Assembly: GCA_958295715.1 (NCBI GenBank) | Contig: OY282371.1 | Location: 2,111,697 to 2,175,696 of the forward strand | Source: an uncultured Dehalococcoidia bacterium | GTDB lineage: Bacteria; Chloroflexota; Dehalococcoidia; Lucifugimonadales; GCA-2712585 | DNA: 64,000 nt | Reading direction: 5' to 3' | Shown here: positions 39,025 through 47,159 of the stretch, piece by piece | Layout: every line of letters begins with the position of its first letter | Numbering within the stretch: the stretch's first letter is position 1 | Translations under genes and position numbers: made by a program | The notes under the pieces: generated by a model | The model's database searches: none | What the model was told of the DNA's origin: nothing | Seen by the model: only the letters and a program-made list of their open reading frames with translations

Positions 39025-40149
39025 CTAGCCGAACTTGTAGAGCCGCGCGGCGTTGCCTCCCACAATCAGGGCCTTCTCATCCTCCGGCACACCCTCCAAA
39101 ATGTCCTCCAGTATCTCCTGGGACTTGGGGAAGGTGGACTCGGCGTGGGGGTAGTCGGAGCCCCACAGCAGGTTTTCAACGCCGATGATGTCCCTGTCCC
39201 TAACGCCGAGGGCGTCCTCCTGAAAGCTATGGTACACGTTGCGGCGCATGAAGTCGCTGGGGAGGGCGTCCCCCTTGAACCGGTAGGGGGCCTGGGTGTG
39301 CCGCTCAACGTAGGTCACGTCCAAGCGGTTGAAGAAGAAGGGTATCCAGGCCAGGTCGTGCTCCACCTCTATCACCTTGAGGTTGGGGAACCGCTCGAAC
39401 ACGCCCGACAGCAGCATGTGGCTGAGGGACATCCGCACCCAGTACTCGGCGTTCACCCGGTTGGCCCCCGACTGGGACACGCCGCTGGTCTCCTCCGTCT
39501 TGGCGCCGGAGGGCCGGTTGGTGCCGGTGTGAAGGCTCAGGGGTATGTCCAGGTCCTGGGCCGCCTGCCAAAAAGGCTCGTACATGGGCTGGTCGTAGAA
39601 GTGCCGAGGGGCGGGGAAGACGCTTATCATGACGCCGGCGAACCCCGCCTCGGCGGCCTTCTGGAGGTCGGCTATGCCCGCCTCAATCTCGTCGTCCAAC
39701 AGGGTCATGGCGATGCCCTTGAGCCGGTCGGGGTAGGCGGAGCAGAAGTCGGAGAGCCAGTCGTTGTAGGCGGCGAAGATGTCCCGCAGTATCACCGTGT
39801 CGGATACGCCGAACATCTCCAGGCCGATGGAGGGGTAGAGGATGTTGGCGTGAACGCCGTCAAGGTCCATGTCCTCCACGTGGGCCTTGGGGTCATAGCC
39901 GCCGGGCCGGATGTCGGCCATGCGGCCCTCGCGCACAATGTCCTGGGGCCTTTCGAACCGCAGCCCCGCCGAGGTCCCAAAGCTGCCCAAGACGCCCATC
40001 CTCTGGTGGTCGGCGTACCAGTAGTCGTACTCCCCCTCGCCGACCAGGTGGGGGATGCGGTCGCCGTACTTGGGGTCCATCCTGTCGACGAAGAGTTCCG
40101 GCGGCTCCACGATGTGAGAGTCTGAGGATATGATGAGCTTCTTGTCCAT
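39025..40149 (-). CDS. Amidohydrolase family protein (Amidohydro_2), 374 aa
   Basis: The protein belongs to the amidohydrolase-2 superfamily (gamma-resorcylate/ACMS decarboxylase-like). It starts ISSDSHIVEPPELFVDRMDPKYG, where D-x-H replaces the H-x-H metal pair, as in many family members. Further landmarks are ANILYPSIGLEMFG, DIPLSLHTGTNRP, KVIEVEHDLAWIPFFFNR and ENLLWGSDYPHAESTFP with the metal Asp. Such enzymes are decarboxylases or hydrolases of aromatic acids; the substrate here is unknown. The ATG at 40149 is behind GGAGGAGCAGAC. The promoter is at 40216-40243. Confidence 0.88.
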   Translation of the reverse strand: MDKKLIISSDSHIVEPPELFVDRMDPKYGDRIPHLVGEGEYDYWYADHQRMGVLGSFGTSAGLRFERPQDIVREGRMADIRPGGYDPKAHVEDMDLDGVHANILYPSIGLEMFGVSDTVILRDIFAAYNDWLSDFCSAYPDRLKGIAMTLLDDEIEAGIADLQKAAEAGFAGVMISVFPAPRHFYDQPMYEPFWQAAQDLDIPLSLHTGTNRPSGAKTEETSGVSQSGANRVNAEYWVRMSLSHMLLSGVFERFPNLKVIEVEHDLAWIPFFFNRLDVTYVERHTQAPYRFKGDALPSDFMRRNVYHSFQEDALGVRDRDIIGVENLLWGSDYPHAESTFPKSQEILEDILEGVPEDEKALIVGGNAARLYKFG

Positions 40150-40215
40150 GTCTGCTCCTCCACAAAAGGGTGAACTGCCCACGGGCCGGGGGTTGGAAGG
40201 ACCCGTTGAGGGAAT

Positions 40216-40243
40216 TTTATACCCGACGGGGGGTGTAGTTCAA
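40216..40243 (-). promoter_or_regulatory. Promoter of the amidohydrolase gene
   Basis: Minus strand TTGAAC (40243-40238), 16-base spacer, TATAAA (40221-40216). The -10 matches 5 of 6. It lies about 70 bases before the start. Confidence 0.55.
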
Positions 40244-40313
40244 TGAAGGAGGGAAGGTTTTCATCCGGCCCCGCCATACCATCTGCCCCACGGCCTGAAC
40301 CAAACGAGGCGCG

Positions 40314-40490
40314 TATCCGTATGTTAAGATAGCGATGACCGTTCCCGTTGACCCGGCCGCCACTGCCAAAGGCCTCGAAATCCTGATGAATGCCTGAATT
40401 GAGAAAGCCCGCTCTTATAATTGGACTGGCGTTGCTGCTGAGCATGGCGGCCGGCTGTATCACGGTGGTGGCGCCAACACCGCTCCCTAC
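40314..40490 (+). repeat. Shared 5' cassette, copy 1 (promoter, leader, signal peptide, start of linker)
   Basis: From TATCCGTATGTTAAGATAGC to CCGCTCCCTACG, about 177 bp are repeated at 41910-42085, with a 1-bp indel and a few substitutions. The block includes the leader CCTCGAAATCCTGATGA and the first 33 codons. An extended -10 candidate TGTTAAGAT lies at 40322-40330. Confidence 0.9.
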
Positions 40491-41898
40491 GGCCAGCCCT
40501 ACGCCGCGACCCACTCCTACACCAACACCTACGCCGAGTCCAACCGCCACAGCCACCGCTACACCAAGGCCCACGCCTACTCCTACGCCGACCCCAACGC
40601 CCACACCAAGTCCGACCCCAACGCCCACACCAAGTCCTACCCCAACGCCTACTCCTACACAGCCCCCCACGCCCACCGCCACGCCGCGGCCCACTTCCAC
40701 CCCTGAACCCTCCCTAGAATCCATGGTGGCCCGGGTGAAGCCGTCGGTAGTGAGGATAGCTTGGGGCAGGAGCAGCGGCTCCGGCGTTATCTTCCAGACA
40801 TACCCCGTGGACAACAGCGCCTATGTCTTGACCAACCACCACGTAGTAGAAGGCGCTTCAACCGTGGACGTGCACGTCGGTTCCCACTCCCAGTACGTCG
40901 GGAGGACCGTGTGGACGGACCCGGAGAAGGACTTGGCGGTGGTGACTTTCTGTTGCAGTTCCAGCCTGGTCACGGCGCCCTTCACGCCTAGAACGCCAAA
41001 TGAAGGGGCCGACCTGGTGGCCATGGGCTATCCCCTGGGAGTAGACAGCCCTGTGGTGACCAAAGGGGTCCTCTCCGCCGTCCATTTTGACTCAGATTCC
41101 GATAGCTGGTTAATTCAAACTGACGCACCCCTCAACCCGGGGAGCAGCGGCGGGCCCCTGCTGAACGCGTCCGGGGAGGTGGTGGGGATAACCGTCGGCA
41201 AAGTGTCGCATACCAACGTAGAGGGGACGGGTTTCGCCGTGGCGGGACGGACCATACTACGGGCGCTGCCGCACCTGCGGGAGCTGGTCGCCTACACCGC
41301 AGCAATAACGCCAACCCCCACGCCAAGGCCCACGCTGCGCCCCACTGCGACACCAACGCCAACCCCTCCGCCGCCAACCCCCGAACCGGCCCTCACCTTA
41401 TCGAGACTGCTCTACTTGCTGAGCAACCCTGACGAAATCGACCCCCTCTGGGCGATTTATTCCGAGTCGGAGTTGCCAGCCCTCGAATGGTGGTCATGGG
41501 AATACCCCTCCTGTGAAAGCGACCGGGATGAGTGTCTTCCCGACTATCCCCAAGGCGTACTCGCGTGGGTCTCGACCGCTGAGTCCAGCCCAGTCAACTA
41601 CGTTATTATGGAAAACCCTCCTACCCGAATCTTAGTGACAGAGCCAGCGGATTATGAATCTTACCCTGTTAATGATTTCTATTTCCGGCAGGTGATATTA
41701 CTGCAAGCATTAGAAATTCCTAATGCTGAAGCCTCGGATATTATATTATCACTAATTGAGGATATTGACGTATCATCAGACCCATTTAGGTCTCATTATG
41801 CCTCAAACGCCTCTTATGAAAACCTTAGCATTAGCTATCATTTATTCTTACTTGATAATGATGAAAAAGCTTATACGCTAGATATACGCATCAATTAG
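40390..41898 (+). CDS. HtrA-like trypsin-family serine protease lipoprotein, 502 aa
   Basis: A signal peptide with lipobox SMAAGC (Cys23) is followed by a 75-residue Thr/Pro repeat linker. A chymotrypsin-fold protease domain comes next, with His151 (TNHHVVEG), Asp181 (DPEKDLAVV) and Ser253 ([10 protein letters not shown]) as triad. There is no PDZ domain. A second Thr/Pro linker leads to a C-terminal domain of about 165 residues that I do not recognise and that is strikingly AT-rich in its last 260 bp. It would act as an envelope protease tethered to the membrane. The 5' 180 bp is nearly identical to that of the peptide-binding gene that follows. Confidence 0.88.
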   Translation: MPELRKPALIIGLALLLSMAAGCITVVAPTPLPTASPTPRPTPTPTPTPSPTATATATPRPTPTPTPTPTPTPSPTPTPTPSPTPTPTPTQPPTPTATPRPTSTPEPSLESMVARVKPSVVRIAWGRSSGSGVIFQTYPVDNSAYVLTNHHVVEGASTVDVHVGSHSQYVGRTVWTDPEKDLAVVTFCCSSSLVTAPFTPRTPNEGADLVAMGYPLGVDSPVVTKGVLSAVHFDSDSDSWLIQTDAPLNPGSSGGPLLNASGEVVGITVGKVSHTNVEGTGFAVAGRTILRALPHLRELVAYTAAITPTPTPRPTLRPTATPTPTPPPPTPEPALTLSRLLYLLSNPDEIDPLWAIYSESELPALEWWSWEYPSCESDRDECLPDYPQGVLAWVSTAESSPVNYVIMENPPTRILVTEPADYESYPVNDFYFRQVILLQALEIPNAEASDIILSLIEDIDVSSDPFRSHYASNASYENLSISYHLFLLDNDEKAYTLDIRIN

Positions 41899-41909
41899 AG
41901 GGGGAACCC

Positions 41910-42085
41910 TATCCGTGTGTTAAGATAGCGATGACCGTTCCCGTTGACCCGCCGCCACTGCCAAAGGCCTCGAAATCCTGATGAATGCCTGAATTGAGAA
42001 AGCCCGCTCTTATAATTGGCTTGGCCCTGCTGCTGAGCATGGCGGTGGGCTGCATTACGGTGGTCGCGCCAACGCCGCTCCCTAC
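41910..42085 (+). repeat. Shared 5' cassette, copy 2
   Basis: Second copy of the block at 40314-40490. It covers the upstream region and the signal peptide of the peptide-binding protein at 41985. The extended -10 candidate TGTTAAGAT is at 41918-41926. Confidence 0.9.
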
Positions 42086-43970
42086 GCCAACCGCGACGCC
42101 TACGCCAGCCCCCACACCAACGCCCAGCGCCACGGCCGCGCCAACCGAGACGCCTACGCCGAGTCCAACCGCCACACCGCGTCCAACCCCAACAGCCACC
42201 GCTACACCAAGGCCAACTCCCAGCCCTACGGCAACCCAAGCGCCGCCCCAAACGCCCAGCGCCACACCACGAACAACACCCACCGCTACACCAAGGCCCA
42301 CTCCCATCCCCACACCGAGTCCAACGCCGCGTCCAACGGCCACGCCAACCCCCACGCGGCGTCCAACCGCGGCGCCCCAGTTGGTGAACCCCAGGCTCAT
42401 AGTTTCCATGGCGCCGCCCTACCACCAGGTGAGGCTGCCCTACATGACCTTCCAGAGTTCCAGCGGGCCTCTCCACAACCTCTATGACTACCTGGTGGGC
42501 ATGAACCGCAAGACCCCTGAGTTGGAGAACAGCCACGTCGCCGAGTCCTGGTCGGTCAGCCCCGACACCAAGACGTGGACCTTCGAGCTCAAGGAAGGCA
42601 TCCCCTACTACATAAACGGAAGAGCGAGTGAGTACTTCTTCACACCGGAAGACGTGCGGTGGACCTGGCTCTTGCAGGCGGGACTTGAGTCCGATAGGTC
42701 CAATAACTCCGGCACCTGGCGGCCCAGGGCCGGGACCGTCAATAACATTACCTATGAAGGCAACACCCTTACCTGGAACCTGCCTATCATCCAGCCGGAC
42801 TTCAACATCTACCTCTCCGAGAACTGGACCTTCGGTCTCATCAGCAAGGAGTACTGGGACGCCGTTGGCGGCGAGGAAGGATACATCGACCATCCCATCG
42901 GCATGGGCGCATTCAGCTTCGTCGACTACGTGGACGACGAGCACTTCCTCTTGGAAAAGAACGTTGGTCACTACCGCAAAGAGCCGGAGTTCAACGAGCT
43001 CCAGTTCCTCTGGAACAAGGAGCTGGCAACCATCATGGCCCTGCTCCTGACCGATGAGGCCCACATCGTCATGCTGCCGAGCGACCTCTTTGACGAGGCT
43101 CAGTACAGGGGTATGAAAATAGCCAAAAGCACCCTGCCCAGCTTCTACATGTGGGGCGCCATACCCTGGTACTTGCCTGAGTCTCGGAGGGGCGAACCCA
43201 CCCCCAACTACGATGAGACCGCGCCAACCAGGAACCCCATGGTGCGCCACGCCCTGAACCTGGCCATCGACCGCAACCACATTAACGACTCCTTCTTCAA
43301 TGGAGACGCCGCGCCCCTCGCCGTAACCCACTTCGCCGAGTGGTGGGACTTCTTCAAGGACGAGTGGGCGCCCGTCCCCGGTCCCACCGGCGAGACGGGA
43401 GCCGCCGGCGGCTGGCCCTACCCCTACGACCCGGACAGGGCCAGGCAGCTTTTGACTGAAGCAGGCTACCCCAACGGCTTCAACCTCGACTTCTTCGCCC
43501 CCACCAACCTTGGCGGCCTGCCCGAAATTCCAGACGTCGCCGAAGCCATCACAGCCATGTGGGAAGACATCGGCATCAACGTGAACCTGACCATCTCCGC
43601 GTACGCTCCCATACAGTCCCAGGTGACGGACAGGGCCATGACCGGAAAGATCTTCATGATACGGTGGAGCTTAAACCCCCCGTCCGTAGGAATGCGCTGG
43701 ATTTGGCGCAAGGCCACCAGGCCCTACTACGAGTACCCCTTCATCACCGAGTGGAAAGAGAACTACGACACCATAGCCGATTCGCGGACCCGGAAGTCGT
43801 TGGCCCAGGATCTAGGCGACTTCTGGCGCAACGAGCACCTGAGCATTCCCCTACTGTGGGTCTTCGGAAAGGCCGTGTTCAACCCCGAGGTACTAGTGGG
43901 CTACGAGGTCAATCACGTCCACTTTGGCCCGGTACGCTACCACGAGTACACCAAGCCCGTTTACAGGTAG
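41985..43970 (+). CDS. Peptide ABC transporter substrate-binding lipoprotein, family 5, 661 aa
   Basis: This is the third family 5 solute-binding protein of the window. Its mature domain (from about residue 128) is nearly the same as the protein at 10223: NPRLIVSMAPPYHQVRLPYM, WAIPWYLPE-type AIPWYLPE, NPMVRHALNLAIDRNHI, GGWPYPYDPDRARQLL, YHEYTKPVYR. Its signal peptide and Thr/Pro linker (about 100 residues) instead match the protease gene just upstream, so the gene is a chimera. It would hold a peptide ligand on the outer membrane face for an importer. No permease is adjacent. Confidence 0.93.
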   Translation: MPELRKPALIIGLALLLSMAVGCITVVAPTPLPTPTATPTPAPTPTPSATAAPTETPTPSPTATPRPTPTATATPRPTPSPTATQAPPQTPSATPRTTPTATPRPTPIPTPSPTPRPTATPTPTRRPTAAPQLVNPRLIVSMAPPYHQVRLPYMTFQSSSGPLHNLYDYLVGMNRKTPELENSHVAESWSVSPDTKTWTFELKEGIPYYINGRASEYFFTPEDVRWTWLLQAGLESDRSNNSGTWRPRAGTVNNITYEGNTLTWNLPIIQPDFNIYLSENWTFGLISKEYWDAVGGEEGYIDHPIGMGAFSFVDYVDDEHFLLEKNVGHYRKEPEFNELQFLWNKELATIMALLLTDEAHIVMLPSDLFDEAQYRGMKIAKSTLPSFYMWGAIPWYLPESRRGEPTPNYDETAPTRNPMVRHALNLAIDRNHINDSFFNGDAAPLAVTHFAEWWDFFKDEWAPVPGPTGETGAAGGWPYPYDPDRARQLLTEAGYPNGFNLDFFAPTNLGGLPEIPDVAEAITAMWEDIGINVNLTISAYAPIQSQVTDRAMTGKIFMIRWSLNPPSVGMRWIWRKATRPYYEYPFITEWKENYDTIADSRTRKSLAQDLGDFWRNEHLSIPLLWVFGKAVFNPEVLVGYEVNHVHFGPVRYHEYTKPVYR

Positions 43971-44033
43971 CCCCTAGCCGGAATCCGTAGCGTCTCTACG
44001 AAAACGGCCATCCGCCCCCCCTTCCCCCTGCCC

Positions 44034-44062
44034 TTGACTGCGCCTATTCCCTTTGCTACATT
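44034..44062 (+). promoter_or_regulatory. Promoter of the IMP dehydrogenase-family gene
   Basis: TTGACT (44034-44039), 17-base spacer, TACATT (44057-44062). About 48 bases before the start at 44111. Confidence 0.6.
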
Positions 44063-44110
44063 CTGCCAAAGCCTTTTCCGGGCAGCTTCCCCCAGCGCGA
44101 GGTGTATGGT

Positions 44111-45250
44111 ATGGGCGCTCCATCCTTCAAGGAGATCCGAAGGGCCTACGGCTTCGACGAGGTGGCCATCGCGCCGGGGCAGGTCACCGTCAATCCCGAC
44201 ATGACCTCCACCCGCATGAAGGTGGCCGACCACGCCTTCGACATACCCATCATGGCCTCGTCCATGGACGCCGTGGTTTCCCCCGCCTTCGCCTCCCTCA
44301 TGCACCGCAAGGGCGGCCTGGGCGTTCTCAACCTGGAGGGCATCTACACCCGTTACGACGACCCCCACACCACTTTAGAGGAGATAGCCTCGGCGCCCCA
44401 GGCAGAGGTCACCGCCCTTCTCCAAAGGATATACGCCGAGTCCATACGGGAGGAACTGGTTGGTTCCTGCGTTGAAACCATCCGCAAAAGCGGGGCCGCC
44501 TGCGCCGTGGCGGTGACGCCGCAGAACACCAAGCGCCTCTCCCCCGTGGCCGTGGAAGCCGGGGCCGACATCGTGGTCGTCCAGTCCACCGTCACCACCG
44601 CCCGGCACCTGTCGCGGAGCTACGAGGGCCTCATCTTCTCCAAGTTCGTCAAGCAGGTGAAGGCGCCGGTGATTGTGGGCAACTGCGCGGGCTACTCCAC
44701 GGCCCTGGAACTGATGGAAACGGGCATAAGCGGCCTGCTGGTGGGAGTTGGCCCCGGGGCGGCGTGCACCACCCGGGAGGTGGTGGGCGTGGGCGTTCCC
44801 CAGGTGACGGCCACCCTGGACTGCGCCGCCGCCCGCGAGGAGCACTTTAAGCGCACCGGAAGGTACGTAACCATCATCACCGACGGCGGCATCCGCACCG
44901 GCGGCGACCTGTGCAAGGCCATCGTCGCCGGGGCCGACGGCGTAATGCTCGGCACCCCCCTGGCCCAGGCGCGGGAGGCCCCGGGCGGCGGGTTCAACTG
45001 GGGCATGGCGACGCCTCACCCGGACCTGCCCCGCGGGACCCGGATTAGCGTTGGCGTCAAGGGTCCTCTGAAGGAGATACTGCACGGCCCCACGTCGCTA
45101 ACCGACGGCACCCAGAACCTGGTGGGGGCCTTGAAGGCGGCCATGGGCATGTGCGGGGCCATGAACATCCGCGAGCTTCAGAAGGCGGAGATGATAATCG
45201 CCCCATCCATCAAGACCGAGGGCAAGATATTCCAGCTGTCCCGCAACTAG
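44111..45250 (+). CDS. GuaB3-type IMP dehydrogenase family protein, 379 aa
   Basis: This is a TIM-barrel protein of the IMP dehydrogenase/GMP reductase superfamily, without the CBS domain pair, as in GuaB3. Landmarks are DIPIMASSMDAVVSPAFA, VVVQSTVTTARHLS, GNCAGYSTALELM, VGVGPGAACTTREVVG with the candidate catalytic Cys, and DGGIRTGGDLCKAIVAGADGVM with GTPLAQA. The C-terminal segment includes NLVGALKAAMGMCGA. It likely acts in purine interconversion, though GuaB3 activity is not well settled. The ATG at 44111 is eight bases behind GAGG. The propeller lipoprotein follows with a 33-bp gap. Confidence 0.9.
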   Translation: MGAPSFKEIRRAYGFDEVAIAPGQVTVNPDMTSTRMKVADHAFDIPIMASSMDAVVSPAFASLMHRKGGLGVLNLEGIYTRYDDPHTTLEEIASAPQAEVTALLQRIYAESIREELVGSCVETIRKSGAACAVAVTPQNTKRLSPVAVEAGADIVVVQSTVTTARHLSRSYEGLIFSKFVKQVKAPVIVGNCAGYSTALELMETGISGLLVGVGPGAACTTREVVGVGVPQVTATLDCAAAREEHFKRTGRYVTIITDGGIRTGGDLCKAIVAGADGVMLGTPLAQAREAPGGGFNWGMATPHPDLPRGTRISVGVKGPLKEILHGPTSLTDGTQNLVGALKAAMGMCGAMNIRELQKAEMIIAPSIKTEGKIFQLSRN

Positions 45251-45283
45251 GGGCCAACCGCCCCGGAGACCTGGAGGCGCGCC

Positions 45284-46627
45284 ATCACCCGGAGGAGGCA
45301 TCCACCCGCGCCCATCCGCCTTGCCGCGACCGGCCTTGGAATCCTCCTGCTGCTCCTCTCACTCTCGGCGTGCAGGCCGGCCTCTGACCCGGCGACGGAG
45401 GCCCCAACCGCCGCCCAGGAGGCGATGGTGGACAGGATAGCCTACGTGGACAGCCATGGCGACGTCCACACCGTCAACCCCGACGGCTCCGACTCCCGCA
45501 AGCTCACCGGGGCCGCGTCGGCCCACTCGCGGGGGATGGGGCTGGCCCAACTCCTGCGGCAAGGCGACGTCGCCTACGCCTGGCCCACCTGGTCGCCCGA
45601 CGGCGCCGCCATCGCCGTCTCGCGGACGGTTTTGGAGGATGGAACGCCCAAGGCCTCCATCCTGACCCTTGACGCCTCCAACGGGGCCATGACCAAGGTC
45701 TACGATAACGAACCCGGGGCCAGCCCCGTCATAGCCGAGGCCGTCCCTCATTATATGTACTGGTCTCCCGACAGCCGCAGCCTGGCCTTCATCGCCGCCA
45801 CCCCAACCACCCTGGCCCTCCTGGTGAGCGCCGAGGACGGCAGGAAGGCCGCCGTTAGCCAGCAGGGGCCTATCTACTTCAGATGGGCCGCCGACAGCGG
45901 CTCCATGCTCATCCACTCAGGGGACACCCTGGAACGGGCCGCCGCGCCCTTTGAGGCCCCGCCCGTGGAGATCGCGCCCATGAGCCCCGTCTTCCGCGCG
46001 CCGGACCTGTCCGCCGACGGACGCCGGGCCGCCTACGTCACCGGGACGGGACAGGACGCCAGCCTCCTGGTTGGAGACCCCGCGGCGACGGGTTCCTTCG
46101 CCCCGGCAGCCCCGGTGGAAGGCGGGGCCGCCATCCTGTGGTCGCCCACGGACGACCTGATAGCCGTTGCGGACACGCCATCCTCGCGAACCCCGGGGCA
46201 TAACCGCCTGCGCGTCATCGCCCCCGACGGCTCCCAGGCGCGGCCCCCGGTGGAGGAGCCGCTGGCCGCCTTCTTCTGGTCGCCCGACGGCGCCAGGATA
46301 GCCTACGTGTCCCTAGACGTGGAAAGGCGCCGGCTGGTGTGGAAGGTCGCGCCCGTGGATGGCGGCGAGCCGTGGGAGTTGGTGGGCTTCATACCCTCGC
46401 CCGAGACCCTCACCGCCATATCCTTCTTCGACCAGTACGCCCACTCCCATTCGGTCTGGTCGCCCGACGGCGCGAGCCTGGTCTTCGCCGGCAGGTTGGC
46501 GAACGAGTCTGTTGGAACCAACGGCGCGTCACCCAGCGCAAGCTCCGTCTACGTTATAGGCGCGGAGCCGGGATCCGTGCCCAAGAAGATAGCCACCGGC
46601 TCCGTGGCCTTCTGGTCGTGGAACTAA
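45284..46627 (+). CDS. Beta-propeller (TolB/PD40-like) lipoprotein, about 447 aa, non-canonical start
   Basis: From ATG at 45425 the protein is a beta-propeller of six or seven blades, each with a W/F-SPDG-x-x-(I/L)-A core (PTWSPDGAAIAVSR, YWSPDSRSLAFIAA, ILWSPTDDLIAVAD, FFWSPDGARIAYVS, SVWSPDGASLVFAG). In the same frame upstream of the ATG there is a typical lipoprotein signal, LGILLLLLSLSAC, with an Arg-rich n-region (TRRRH). No ATG, GTG or TTG precedes it in frame after the IMP dehydrogenase stop. The ATC at 45284 sits six bases behind GGAGG, so I place the start there. Function may be envelope-located binding. The start is the weak point. Confidence 0.75.
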   Translation: MTRRRHPPAPIRLAATGLGILLLLLSLSACRPASDPATEAPTAAQEAMVDRIAYVDSHGDVHTVNPDGSDSRKLTGAASAHSRGMGLAQLLRQGDVAYAWPTWSPDGAAIAVSRTVLEDGTPKASILTLDASNGAMTKVYDNEPGASPVIAEAVPHYMYWSPDSRSLAFIAATPTTLALLVSAEDGRKAAVSQQGPIYFRWAADSGSMLIHSGDTLERAAAPFEAPPVEIAPMSPVFRAPDLSADGRRAAYVTGTGQDASLLVGDPAATGSFAPAAPVEGGAAILWSPTDDLIAVADTPSSRTPGHNRLRVIAPDGSQARPPVEEPLAAFFWSPDGARIAYVSLDVERRRLVWKVAPVDGGEPWELVGFIPSPETLTAISFFDQYAHSHSVWSPDGASLVFAGRLANESVGTNGASPSASSVYVIGAEPGSVPKKIATGSVAFWSWN

Positions 46628-46698
46628 CGGCGCCACGGCCCGGAGGCCCTAAACGGCCATCCAACCTCCGCCGCGCTCCCGGCCTTCGTCTAGGCGGC

Positions 46699-47082
46699 CT
46701 AGAAGCCCGACGCCGTGCACAGTTCGACCCGGTTCCCGTCGGGGTCGCGGGTGAACAGGAACCGCTGGCCGTCGTTGCGAACGCCGCTGCGGGTTATCTC
46801 CAAGCCCTTGGCCCTCACCGCATCCATCGCGGCGTCAAAGTCCTCCACCTCAAAGGCCACGTGGCTCTCCTCCGGGCAGGGCGCGTCCGTCGTCTCTATC
46901 AGATGCAGCATCACGCCGCTGGGCAGTTGCAGCCAGGTTATCTTGGGATTGTCCACCTGGCTGGGTATCCGCTTAATGCCCAGGAACTCGTGGTAAAACT
47001 CCATGCTCCGCTCAGTGTCCCTCACCAGGTAGACCACGTGGTTGACGTGCTTTAGCTTGAGACCCGGGGCTTCGCCTGCCAT
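46699..47082 (-). CDS. Glyoxalase/VOC superfamily protein, 127 aa
   Basis: This is a single vicinal-oxygen-chelate domain with the usual beta-alpha-beta-beta-beta pattern twice. LKHVNHVVYLVRDTERSMEFY with a metal His near the start, GVMLHLIETTD, SHVAFEVEDFDAAMDAV, and FTRDPDGNRVELC with the closing Glu are visible, so metal binding is plausible. Members are glyoxalase I, extradiol dioxygenases or isomerases; the substrate is unknown. The ATG at 47082 is directly behind GGGAGGCGGTT. Its 5' end and promoter are duplicated at 51192-51333, next to the second LRR locus. Confidence 0.88.
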   Translation of the reverse strand: MAGEAPGLKLKHVNHVVYLVRDTERSMEFYHEFLGIKRIPSQVDNPKITWLQLPSGVMLHLIETTDAPCPEESHVAFEVEDFDAAMDAVRAKGLEITRSGVRNDGQRFLFTRDPDGNRVELCTASGF

Positions 47083-47155
47083 AACCGCCTCCCAAAATAA
47101 GCCTTGACATGACGCGAGTTTATGGGGCGGGAACGGGGGTGTCAACGCGCGCGGC
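47012..47155. repeat. Segmental duplication, copy 1 (5' end and promoter of the VOC gene)
   Basis: About 142 bp here and at 51192-51333 are closely similar in the same orientation (both have GACGTGCTTTAGCTTGAGAC and GAACGGGGGTGTCAACGCGC). They flank the minus-strand LRR pair. Part of this block is coding for the VOC protein. Confidence 0.85.
47117..47145 (-). promoter_or_regulatory. Promoter of the VOC gene
   Basis: Minus strand TTGACA (47145-47140), 17-base spacer, TAAACT (47122-47117). Its copy is at 51294-51322. Confidence 0.6.
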
Positions 47156-47159
47156 CTCC

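Noticed and set aside
39025..40125. Long plus-strand frame over the amidohydrolase gene
   Set aside because: It is the opposite strand of a real gene with high GC; the translation has no domain and is biased to Val/Gly/Ala.
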